NCBI GenBank assembly: GCA_002415785.1
Contig: DIAJ01000041.1
Location: forward strand, 1 to 14,416
Direction: 5' to 3'
Length of the DNA: 14,416 nt
From: Flavobacteriales bacterium UBA5081
GTDB lineage: Bacteria > Bacteroidota > Bacteroidia > Flavobacteriales_E > Vicingaceae
Shown here: in pieces, positions 1-6,918 of the stretch
How positions within the stretch are numbered: the stretch's first letter is position 1
How the letters are laid out: every line of letters begins with the position of its first letter
Notes under the pieces: model-generated
The model's input: only the letters and a program-made list of their open reading frames with translations
Database searches by the model: none
What the model was told of the DNA's origin: nothing
Made by a program: the position numbers and the translations under genes

Positions 1-19
1 TTTCGTTTTCACCACTTTG

Positions 20-69
20 AGCCCATAAAAATAATAAGTTTTTATAAATTCATCTTATTGTTTTGGGCT
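20..69. repeat. Imperfect AT-rich inverted repeat in gene-free left edge
   Basis: AGCCCA at 20-25 is matched by its complement TGGGCT at 64-69, and AATAAG at 33-38 by CTTATT at 54-59; the arms between are A-rich against T-rich and pair after a small bulge, leaving a loop of about 15 bases. It could be a bidirectional terminator for a gene left of the window or the end of a small non-autonomous element. The rest of 1-234 holds no gene I can support: frames on both strands are short and broken. A small CGGT-CT-ACCG palindrome lies at 116-125. The strand and role of the repeat are not decidable from this window. Confidence 0.35.
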
Positions 70-234
70 ATCTATATAATGCAAAATACACCTAATACTA
101 GCTGTGTCAATTATCCGGTCTACCGAGAGTAGTAATTCAGATTTGTTGTAGGAGTAGCACTACGGAGCAGCTGAAGGGTTTTATTTGCTGACGACTGAAG
201 GAGAAACACCGCTTTTCCTGTTTTCCTGCTCTTC

Positions 235-489
235 TTAGTAATGATATCTACATTGAAGAACTCTAATTTGTCCTTCTTGCATTCGATAAACTAAACGATG
301 TTCTAATGTAATTCTTCTTGACCAATAACCTGATAATTGATGTTTCAGTGGTTCTGGAGAACCTGTTCCCTTAAAAGGATCTCGATCAATATCTTTTAAT
401 AAACTATTTATTTTCTTTAAAATCTTTTTATCATGATTTTGCCAATATACATAATCATCCCATCCTTGATCTAAAAATACTACTTCCAT
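235..489 (-). CDS. yoeB: YoeB-family mRNA interferase toxin (Txe/YoeB, RelE superfamily)
   Basis: Toxin of a type II toxin-antitoxin module; the family cleaves mRNA in the ribosomal A site. The 84-residue length equals that of E. coli YoeB, and the catalytic residues known for that protein are all here at the same positions: Glu46 (in SPEPLKH), Arg65 (EHRLVY), His83 and the C-terminal Tyr84 (CRYHY). The blocks WDDYVYW (10-16), EPLKHQLSGYWSRRIT (46-61) and EHRLVYR (63-69) are near-verbatim family signatures, so the toxin looks intact and active. Its ATG overlaps the TAA stop of the upstream antitoxin by one base (TAATG), implying translational coupling. In the family, the antitoxin neutralises it and both co-repress their operon. 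Nothing follows it within the operon. Confidence 0.96.
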   Translation of the reverse strand: MEVVFLDQGWDDYVYWQNHDKKILKKINSLLKDIDRDPFKGTGSPEPLKHQLSGYWSRRITLEHRLVYRMQEGQIRVLQCRYHY

Positions 490-740
490 TAATCTAATAA
501 ATCTTTGACTTCTCCTTTGCCTGCTTTATCCATTTCAATGGCTTTTAATAAACGTTCTGCATTTTTTGGACTACTCAATAAATGAAAGGTTTCTTGCATG
601 CTATTGTATTCACTTTTACTTATTAATACCATATCGTTCCCTTTTGGTCTTTTAATAAATAAAGGTTTTCTCATATTAAATACTTGCTCAAAATAGGCTT
701 TCATATTTTGCCTAAAGTCGGTTAGTGTTGTTATATCCAT
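489..740 (-). CDS. yefM: YefM-family antitoxin (Phd/YefM)
   Basis: Antitoxin partner of the YoeB-like toxin immediately downstream. With the ATG at 740 it has 83 residues, the usual size, and begins MDITTLTDFRQNMKAYFEQV, the N-terminal DNA-binding and dimerisation fold of the Phd/YefM family; RPKGNDMVLISKSEY (31-45) is the conserved core and the C-terminal part (about 50-83) should be the toxin-binding tail. The frame stays open up to 824 with other ATG codons, but that extension would run through the promoter and operator and does not look like family sequence, so the 740 start is preferred. It should bind the TGTACA operator at 781-802 together with YoeB. Family and start are both well supported. 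Confidence 0.94.
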   Translation of the reverse strand: MDITTLTDFRQNMKAYFEQVFNMRKPLFIKRPKGNDMVLISKSEYNSMQETFHLLSSPKNAERLLKAIEMDKAGKGEVKDLLD

Positions 741-766
741 AACTATTTTTTTAAAACTCAGTTTAG

Positions 767-774
767 CAAAGATA
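767..774 (-). promoter_or_regulatory. Bacteroidota -7 box for the yefM-yoeB operon
   Basis: Read on the minus strand this is TATCTTTG, an exact match to the TAnnTTTG box of Bacteroidota primary-sigma promoters. It lies 26 bases before the yefM ATG, predicting a start of transcription near 760. No convincing TTG at -33 is visible; instead that region is occupied by the operator, which would let bound YefM-YoeB block polymerase. Confidence 0.5.
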
Positions 775-780
775 GTCATA

Positions 781-802
781 AATGTACAGACTCCTGTACA
801 TT
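781..802. promoter_or_regulatory. YefM-YoeB operator: paired TGTACA palindromes
   Basis: A perfect 9-base inverted repeat, AATGTACAG (781-789) and CTGTACATT (794-802), separated by ACTC. Each arm itself contains the self-complementary core TGTACA (783-788 and 795-800), with centres 12 bases apart. The E. coli yefM-yoeB operator is known to use two palindromes with TGTACA cores at close spacing, so this is very likely the autoregulatory site of the adjacent operon. It lies just upstream of the predicted -7 box. Confidence 0.85.
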
Positions 803-829
803 CTTTAATTTTAATCTTTACCATTATTT

Positions 830-961
830 CTAAAATGGATAATACTCATCTATATCTATCTGAAAATTTTCCGTATGATTCACTAAATATCCTTCCGTAA
901 AACTTACATACTGATGTCCTGCCACAGACTGAACTTGGACGAAGATTAAACTACTTTTATA
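830..961 (-). pseudogene. Possible C-terminal remnant of an unidentified gene
   Basis: On the minus strand a frame of 43 codons runs from just after a stop at 962-964 to a TAG at 830-832. It has no ATG, but its residues look protein-like rather than random for such AT-rich DNA, for example VQVQSVAGHQYVSF and an acidic tail ending DEYYPF. Upstream, only about 40 bases of low-complexity sequence separate it from the end of the GT-C gene, so the rest of any such gene is absent. It may be the decayed end of a gene lost when the neighbouring modules were brought together, or simply a chance open frame. I do not recognise the family. Confidence 0.22.
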
Positions 962-1005
962 CTAAAAATAGGAATTAAATGAACAAAAATAAAATTAGCT
1001 ATTTT

Positions 1006-2337
1006 CTAGGATTGTCTAGGTAAACACCTTGAACTTTTATTACCAAACAGCTCAAAAACAAGCACTCCGATCACTAAGCCATACTCTACCAACAACAGCC
1101 AATTACTTTCGCTAAACCCTGCTTGGCTATAGGCATAATAACTCAAAGTGATTAAAAAAGACCAAAGCAAAGCAAAGCGCAATTGGGTGAATACGCTAAA
1201 GAAAACCAAAGACACCACATACCAAGGATGAACAACCATGCCAAAAAAATAGTACCAACTAAGACCAAAAAGTAAAGCAGAGAAGAGTACTTGAGGGCTT
1301 TTCATTTTTTTTCTCAAAAGGAAAAATAACAGCCCTGCTAAACCAATAAATGACATAATAGGTCCTAATATTTTAATTGGATTATAGCCCAAGAATTGAT
1401 AAATTATTGTTTTAAATAAACTGTAAAAGCTTGCATTGAACTCAAAAGTAGAAGAATACAACTTTATGCTGGAAAAGAACTTGTCAAACACACTTCTTTC
1501 AAAAAAAGGAGCAAATGAAAGAGCAAATACCAAAAAAGCAATTAAGTAATAAGGCAGGAGCTTTTTTAAGCTCAATTTTCTGCATAAAACAGGCAGAAAT
1601 AATAAAGGTATTAATTTAACTGAAGCAGCAATTGACCAGAAAATAGAGGATAAAGTATATTTTTTATGATACACCCATCTTATTGCGATTAAAAAAGTAA
1701 AAATCCAAACCGCTTCAAAGTGTAGGTTTCCACTTAATTCAACAATAACAAGTGGATTTAAAGCGTATAGTAAGCTATTTTTATTTGGAATATTGAGTTC
1801 CCTTAAAAACTTTGGTAAGATTAGTAATGTGCCAATTTCAGCTAACAGTATCAATAAACGAAGTACTATTATTGCTCCAAAAATTGAATAGGGTGAAAGC
1901 AAAGCAGCAATGGCAAAAAAAAGTTGATTTGCAGGTGGATAAACAGAATAGTAATTCGGACTGTTCATCCGACTCAACAGCAAGTCTTTATTTGGAAATG
2001 AAAGCTGAACTTCGGCAGGCAAAAAGGAATACGGATTGATGCCATTGACAACTAGTTGACCGTCCCAGAGAAAGCGATAAAAGTCGTCAGAAAGGGCAGG
2101 CATACTAAACAAAAACAGCGAGCGAAACAATATGGCAATTGCAATGAGCCACGACAAATTCAAAGCGGATTTGAACTTATAAATGAACATATACGCTATA
2201 AAGCTCAAAGCAAATAAAACAATCAAAGAATTAAAATTGCTTCGATCCAGTTGGTAAGCAAACAGTAAGTAAACAACAACTGAGATCAAAATTGAAGTCA
2301 AAAGCAATACCTGCTGTAGTTGCTTATTCAACTTCAT
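1006..2337 (-). CDS. GT-C polyprenyl-phosphate-dependent mannosyltransferase-like membrane protein
   Basis: A 443-residue multi-span membrane protein, with roughly 11-13 hydrophobic segments from residue 10 to 430. After the second or third span the first extracytoplasmic loop carries SDDFYRFLWDG (83-93) followed by NGINPYSF (98-105), the acidic catalytic-loop signature of GT-C enzymes of the MptA/MptB and DUF2029 type, which take sugar from a polyprenyl-phosphate carrier. VYPPANQLFF (132-141), NPLVIVELSGNLHFE (194-208), KLIPLLFLP (241-249) and HPWYV (370-374) are further conserved blocks. The active site should face the periplasm. Its ATG overlaps the TGA of the upstream GT2 gene (ATGA), so the two are translationally coupled. 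As last gene of the operon it plausibly consumes the lipid-linked sugar made by the first gene. The sugar and acceptor cannot be read from sequence; mannose is only the family default. Confidence 0.85.
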   Translation of the reverse strand: MKLNKQLQQVLLLTSILISVVVYLLFAYQLDRSNFNSLIVLFALSFIAYMFIYKFKSALNLSWLIAIAILFRSLFLFSMPALSDDFYRFLWDGQLVVNGINPYSFLPAEVQLSFPNKDLLLSRMNSPNYYSVYPPANQLFFAIAALLSPYSIFGAIIVLRLLILLAEIGTLLILPKFLRELNIPNKNSLLYALNPLVIVELSGNLHFEAVWIFTFLIAIRWVYHKKYTLSSIFWSIAASVKLIPLLFLPVLCRKLSLKKLLPYYLIAFLVFALSFAPFFERSVFDKFFSSIKLYSSTFEFNASFYSLFKTIIYQFLGYNPIKILGPIMSFIGLAGLLFFLLRKKMKSPQVLFSALLFGLSWYYFFGMVVHPWYVVSLVFFSVFTQLRFALLWSFLITLSYYAYSQAGFSESNWLLLVEYGLVIGVLVFELFGNKSSRCLPRQS

Positions 2338-3818
2338 TGGCTTGCAGTTTTAAAACTAAATCGACCCAAAAAGGAATAGACAAAGACCAAACTAAAACCA
2401 ACAAAAAGCAAAAGGTGAAATGGAAGTAAGCCAAATTCCATCAATTGGAATGCTAATATGATTCCGTATAAGGAATAAATTGCAAAAAGAAGCTCGAAAA
2501 CAATTAGCCATGACCATTGCTTTTTCAGGTAGCTATTCTCCTTTTGTTTTCGGCTACTAAAATTGGTAAGGTTGAATTTCGGGGTACGAATAAAAGGTGT
2601 TTTTATGCCCAAATATCCTTCAAGAACGGCCTTAGCATTGTGTAGTGACATGCCCATCGACATGCTTAAAAAAGTGGGAAAAAGCAGTAGAAAGTGAAGC
2701 TTTTTATTCTCTTTGTTCTGTTTGTAAGCCATCCAATAGAAGATGCCTAAAATGGGCAAGCTAAGTAAAAAAATTGCAGCCATGTTAAACACAACATCTA
2801 AATTCGCATTGTTTGACTTAATCGTTAAAACGGGAACACTTAGAATCAATAATACTGCAATTGCCAGAAAAACGGAAGAATTCATCAAGTGAAAGAGGGC
2901 ATTTATTTTCGTAGCCATTGAAAATTGCTTAGAACGAAAAATATTCCATAGGTTCTTTCGCACACATTCTGCCGCTCCTTTATTCCATCTATGTTGCTGC
3001 GTTTTAAGCGCCACCATATTTGCGGGCAATTCTGCAGGTGCACCGACGTTTTCCTCATATACAAATTTCCACCCTTTCAACTGAGCGCGATAACTTAAAT
3101 CCAGATCTTCGGTAAGGGTGTCTGCCGACCAACCACCGGCATCTATAATTGTCTGCTTACGCCAAACTCCAGCCGTTCCATTAAAGTTAATGAAGTAATT
3201 CGCCACATTTCTTCCGGATTGTTCGATGGTAAAATGAGCATCCAAACCAAAAGCTTGAAGTTTAGTTAGGAGCGAATAGTTCTCATTCAAGTGTTCCCAA
3301 CGACACTGCACCATTCCAACTGATTGGCAATTGAAATTGGGAAGCGTTCGAATCAAAAAGTCCTTAGTCGGAACGAAATCCGCATCAAATATGGCGACAA
3401 ACTCTCCTTTTGCTTTTTCCAGTCCTGCTGCCAGAGCTCCGGCTTTAAAGCCTTCCCGATTTTCCCGATGAATGTGCTTAACATCATAGCCCTTCAAATG
3501 AAGTTCCTCCGCTTTCTTTTTTAGTAGTTGAAAGGTATCGTCCGTGGAATCGTCGAGCAATTGAATTTCTAATTTTTCTTTTGGATAATCCAAATTTGCT
3601 ACTGCCTCTACTAAGCGTTCTACTACATACTTTTCATTGTAAACCGGCAATTGAACCGTTACAATAGGGGCTTGAGCATTATCAAAAATGAGCTGACTTT
3701 TATTCGATTGCACATTTTTATACCGCTTGTACTTAATAATTAATTGAAGCTGAATCAAGCTGTAAGAAAAGATAAATAGAAGCGCTAATCCGTATAAGGT
3801 TAAGATAACAATCTCCAT
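2334..3818 (-). CDS. Processive-type membrane glycosyltransferase family 2 (cellulose synthase/glucosylceramide synthase-like)
   Basis: From the ATG at 3818 this is 494 residues. One N-terminal span (about 3-28) leads to a cytoplasmic GT-A domain containing LPVYNE (57-62), the nucleotide-binding DDSTDDT (89-95), the metal-binding DAD (145-147), TED (236-238, proposed base) and QQHRW (274-278, the QxxRW signature of processive or membrane GT2 enzymes). Three or four C-terminal spans follow (about 305-330, 342-365, 373-390 and 438-485). It should use a nucleotide sugar on the cytoplasmic side and may export or build on a lipid acceptor. A TTG codon at 3824 would add two residues, but the ATG is preferred. 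It lies 7 bases after the upstream GT2 stop and overlaps the downstream GT-C gene by 4 bases, so the three form one operon. Substrate unknown. Confidence 0.87.
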   Translation of the reverse strand: MEIVILTLYGLALLFIFSYSLIQLQLIIKYKRYKNVQSNKSQLIFDNAQAPIVTVQLPVYNEKYVVERLVEAVANLDYPKEKLEIQLLDDSTDDTFQLLKKKAEELHLKGYDVKHIHRENREGFKAGALAAGLEKAKGEFVAIFDADFVPTKDFLIRTLPNFNCQSVGMVQCRWEHLNENYSLLTKLQAFGLDAHFTIEQSGRNVANYFINFNGTAGVWRKQTIIDAGGWSADTLTEDLDLSYRAQLKGWKFVYEENVGAPAELPANMVALKTQQHRWNKGAAECVRKNLWNIFRSKQFSMATKINALFHLMNSSVFLAIAVLLILSVPVLTIKSNNANLDVVFNMAAIFLLSLPILGIFYWMAYKQNKENKKLHFLLLFPTFLSMSMGMSLHNAKAVLEGYLGIKTPFIRTPKFNLTNFSSRKQKENSYLKKQWSWLIVFELLFAIYSLYGIILAFQLMEFGLLPFHLLLFVGFSLVFVYSFLGRFSFKTASQ

Positions 3819-3825
3819 GAGCAAA

Positions 3826-4536
3826 CTAAAGGTATTTAAAAATTGTAGTAATGATTTTATATCCGGCCATTACACTACCTTTAAAAGTGCCACTTACTTT
3901 TGAGTGACCAATTCTATTTTTGTAATCAACAGGAACTTCGCAATAGCTTAATTTATTTTTTAAAGCCTTTACTTGCATTTCAACTGTCCAACCGAAGTTT
4001 TGATTACGCATTTTTAGCTGCAAAAGAGCATCGTAAGTTATTGCTCTAAAGGGGCCTAAGTCCGTAAAGTTAGCTCCGTATAACCATTTTAGTAAAACAG
4101 AAGATAAGCGATTACCAAAAATTTGAGGGATGGTCATCGACCCTTTTTCACGATGCCCAAGTTCTCTTGAGCCGATTACCAATTGAGCTTTTTGATCTAT
4201 AATGGGCTGGATGATTCGATCCATTTGTTGTGGATAGTCAGAATAATCAGCATCTAGAAAAACGACAATTTTAGGTTTATCTTTTTTATTGTTGATGTAA
4301 TCAATGCCTTTTAAGCACGCTTTCCCATATCCTTTTTGTTTTTCAAAAAGAACAGTAGCACCTCCCTTTTGGGCAACATTTGCTGTTTGGTCTGAAGAAT
4401 TATTGTCCACCACAATAACCTCCTCAACATAGTCCGGAATTTCTTCCACCACTTTGCCTACAGCCTCCTCTTCATTAAAAGCTGGAATGATTACTATAAT
4501 TTTAATACCTGAAAGCCTTTTAACACTCTGTTTCAT
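3826..4536 (-). CDS. DPM1/DPG-synthase-like GT2 (polyprenyl-phosphate sugar synthase)
   Basis: A 236-residue soluble or membrane-associated GT-A enzyme of family GT2. It shows IPAFNEEE (17-24), VVDNNSSDQT (42-51), the LDADYSD metal site (94-100), GSRELG (122-127), FTDLGPFRA (157-165), NFGWTVEMQ (180-188) and the C-terminal RIGHSKVSG (208-216), the pattern seen in dolichol/polyprenol-phosphate mannose or glucose synthases. Such enzymes move sugar from GDP- or UDP-sugar to polyprenyl phosphate on the cytoplasmic face. There are no C-terminal membrane spans, so a separate flippase would be needed. It is the first gene of the three-gene operon and would feed the GT-C enzyme at the end. A good -7 box stands 18 bases before its ATG. 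Whether the sugar is mannose, glucose or another is not visible. Confidence 0.87.
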   Translation of the reverse strand: MKQSVKRLSGIKIIVIIPAFNEEEAVGKVVEEIPDYVEEVIVVDNNSSDQTANVAQKGGATVLFEKQKGYGKACLKGIDYINNKKDKPKIVVFLDADYSDYPQQMDRIIQPIIDQKAQLVIGSRELGHREKGSMTIPQIFGNRLSSVLLKWLYGANFTDLGPFRAITYDALLQLKMRNQNFGWTVEMQVKALKNKLSYCEVPVDYKNRIGHSKVSGTFKGSVMAGYKIITTIFKYL

Positions 4537-4554
4537 TTAGTCTTTAAAAGAGTG

Positions 4555-4562
4555 CAAAGTTA
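4555..4562 (-). promoter_or_regulatory. Bacteroidota -7 box before the glycosyltransferase operon
   Basis: TAACTTTG on the minus strand matches TAnnTTTG exactly and lies in the 31-base gap between the secreted 748-residue protein gene and the first GT gene, giving a predicted leader of about 12-14 bases. No clear TTG is seen at -33. If real, the GT operon has its own start even if read-through from upstream also occurs. Confidence 0.42.
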
Positions 4563-4567
4563 GGTTT

Positions 4568-6814
4568 TTAACGACTTTTTAGCTCCTCGCAATCTATTTC
4601 TGATTCAAAGAATTGGTCAAAATATTCACTTAAATTGCTTTTCTCCCAAGTTCTTTTTACAGTTTGTATAATTTGCTTGTTTGGATAATCTTTGTGAACT
4701 ATAGCTTGCATGGAAGTATTTGCATTTCCTTTGTATGTTGCTTTATAGGTAAAAATGGTGTACTTTCCTTCTGAAACCTCCTCATATCCTTTCCCACTCA
4801 AAAAGTCTTTAAAAGATGAGTTAGCATCATCGCAGTTAACCAAAAAGTAATAGTGTCCTCCGGTTAATAATTTATACGGATGACCATAAGCTGCTAAGAA
4901 ACCATAAATCCCTTCTCGTTCAATGTTCAACTCCTCTTTAATTGACTTCTGGTTTAAAGTCATAGCTGTTTGTTCATTATCAAAAATCCTTAAAGGGAAG
5001 GTTCTGAGAATACTCCAATAAGACGCATGAATGTCCTCATACTTTTCAGCAATGGCCATCAACTTTTTTTGACCTAGTGACTTTACAATTCCTTCCAAGT
5101 CTTCATTGCTATAATCTTCCTTTAAACCCATTAGTGTTAGGGAGGTATGTTCATCAATAAATACTACTAAAGCATTTGACCCTCCCAGCAACTTCACTTG
5201 TGTTAATGCAGCTGGAAATTCTTCAACACTTTTTATACTTAGTTGCTGATCTAAAAATGCATTGACTAAAAAGCCATCTTTAGTAAGCATTAATGGCGCA
5301 GCAATATCAAAGGGGTAATCAAAATAAGATTGGTATGCGTAATTTGTAAATGTTAGTGTTAGGACTGCATTTGAGTTTTTGCCGTCTAATTTTAGTTCTG
5401 TGCTCAATACTTGAGCCGGTAATACGTTAGTTGCTTCAAAAGCAAGGTCTGTTGTTATCAAGTGGTCTTTTACAGTTGTTTTAGTTTGTATGAATGCTTT
5501 AATCGGCTCCAGCAACTGAGTAAAATCTTCATTTATACTACTGCTGTCATTAAATGGATCTATATCTACTGTCTTTGGAATTTGACCCATAAGCTGTGTC
5601 AATTCTTCATAGGTCTTCTTTGATTTTAACTTATCGGCAGCCGCATCAAAAGTCATCGGTTTTTCGAGGTCCTTGATTACAGCCGCATCTTTTTCAAGTC
5701 GCTTATAAAATACTTCCACTGCTTCTTCAAAATCCTTTTGAGCCTCGCATTCAATACTTAAATTAAAAAAGTCTTTTACTTTATATTTTACTGTATTGCT
5801 TAATTCATTGCTCGATTCAATTGCCAGATTTACAAAACTTTTACTGTTATAGGCAAATAGCATATTCTGCCCATTTGTCTTTGGGTAAAATACATAGGTT
5901 ACGCCATCTATCTCTTCCTCTTTTACTTCTCCACTTCCTTTCTTATATTTAATTTCATAAGGAAAATAATCCCTGTCTTGCAGTGCTTTGCTGGGCATTT
6001 CACAGGCAAATCCAAACTTTAATTCATTGCCGTCTTTGCTTGCTGAATAGCTGTAATCCATTTCATTAATATTCCCCCAGCTTCCTTTTAACTGTTCTGT
6101 ATTCCAGTTTTTATGCATGTAGTTAACAAACTTCAACTTTTCAGCATGAATGTCTTTCAAATACTCAGTGATACTCATTAATGCATTAAAACTTATTCCC
6201 CGCATTTTATTTTTTAATTCCTCAATGCGGTCGCTTCCGCTATAATCAACTAATGAAAAAACAGCATTTTCCCCTAAACGAACTTGAATCATCGAATAAG
6301 GTAGCCCTTCTTCAGCCTCATAAGATTGTGTTGAAATTAACATTCGATTAAAGATGCTGAGTTCAGCATTCGCCCAGCTTTCTATTTTGTTGAGCAAAAA
6401 CAAGCCTCCGTGTTCAAATAAAGAGGGAAAAGCATCGTTATAGCTTGCATTCACCAAATCTATATGAAAATATGTTTTATCTACTAATGCACCAGAAAGA
6501 AATAACCCTTCTAGAGTAGTTTCAACGATTGGAGTTTTTATTGTTTTAGATTCCTCTACACTAGATAAACCCATTAATTCAACTTCGTCCTCAATTTCCT
6601 CTAAAAGTTCAGCATAAACGTTATCATCGGATCGATAAGGTCTCATCCTCGTTTCAGGAAGCTGACTAACCAATTCTTTGTATTTTTTGCTACTTTCTAA
6701 TGCTTTAAATTCGTAAGCGCTCATTTGCTCAGCCTCTTCTTGTGCTGAAAGAGAAAAAACAGAAAGACTTAAGCAAATAAATAGTGTTTTAAGGTAAAGT
6801 TTAGTTTGTCGCAT
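4568..6814 (-). CDS. Secreted protein of unknown function with an internal duplication
   Basis: I do not recognise a named family. The 748-residue product starts with a Sec signal peptide (about 1-24: basic start, hydrophobic LFICLSLSVFSLSA, then QEEAEQ) and has no later membrane span, so it should be periplasmic or outer-membrane associated. Two halves look alike: residues about 45-230 and about 402-595 share the order YKEL/YEELTQLMGQIP near the start, a region of alternating hydrophobics, DAFPSLFEHGGLFLLNKIESW against FDYPFDIAAPLMLTKDGFLV, IQVRLGENAVFSLVDYSGS against TQVKLLGGSNALVVFIDEH, and a helix ending ITEYLKDIHA against IAEKYEDIHA. Weaker similarity may continue after each (about 300-335 and 680-720). 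Many acidic residues and few cysteines are present. It lies 31 bases upstream of the GT operon on the same strand, so a shared role in envelope glycan handling is possible but unproven. Confidence 0.8.
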   Translation of the reverse strand: MRQTKLYLKTLFICLSLSVFSLSAQEEAEQMSAYEFKALESSKKYKELVSQLPETRMRPYRSDDNVYAELLEEIEDEVELMGLSSVEESKTIKTPIVETTLEGLFLSGALVDKTYFHIDLVNASYNDAFPSLFEHGGLFLLNKIESWANAELSIFNRMLISTQSYEAEEGLPYSMIQVRLGENAVFSLVDYSGSDRIEELKNKMRGISFNALMSITEYLKDIHAEKLKFVNYMHKNWNTEQLKGSWGNINEMDYSYSASKDGNELKFGFACEMPSKALQDRDYFPYEIKYKKGSGEVKEEEIDGVTYVFYPKTNGQNMLFAYNSKSFVNLAIESSNELSNTVKYKVKDFFNLSIECEAQKDFEEAVEVFYKRLEKDAAVIKDLEKPMTFDAAADKLKSKKTYEELTQLMGQIPKTVDIDPFNDSSSINEDFTQLLEPIKAFIQTKTTVKDHLITTDLAFEATNVLPAQVLSTELKLDGKNSNAVLTLTFTNYAYQSYFDYPFDIAAPLMLTKDGFLVNAFLDQQLSIKSVEEFPAALTQVKLLGGSNALVVFIDEHTSLTLMGLKEDYSNEDLEGIVKSLGQKKLMAIAEKYEDIHASYWSILRTFPLRIFDNEQTAMTLNQKSIKEELNIEREGIYGFLAAYGHPYKLLTGGHYYFLVNCDDANSSFKDFLSGKGYEEVSEGKYTIFTYKATYKGNANTSMQAIVHKDYPNKQIIQTVKRTWEKSNLSEYFDQFFESEIDCEELKSR

Positions 6815-6918
6815 GCTAAGTGTTTTGTGGTTGTTTATAGGCGCATAAAAATATTGAATTTAAGCGATATTTCAGAATAGATACTTAAAGTAATCCTTAC
6901 TGTATTGATTAATCGCAC

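Noticed and set aside
741..824. N-terminal extension of the antitoxin by 28 residues
   Set aside because: It would read through the -7 box and the TGTACA operator and is not family-like; the 740 ATG gives the standard YefM length and start.
991..1005. AT-only palindrome AAAATTAGCTATTTT as a terminator for the GT-C gene
   Set aside because: The stem is five A-T pairs with a mismatched centre; too weak to call a terminator, although T-rich sequence follows on the minus strand.
1812..2039. Plus-strand 75-codon frame opposite the GT-C gene
   Set aside because: It lies wholly inside a well-supported membrane enzyme gene on the other strand and has no family features. The same holds for opposite-strand frames at 3324-3524, 9597-9818, 11720-11980, 13103-13294 and 14196-14384.
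3819..3824. TTG start adding two residues to the membrane GT2
   Set aside because: The ATG at 3818 is close by, better, and leaves normal spacing to the upstream stop.
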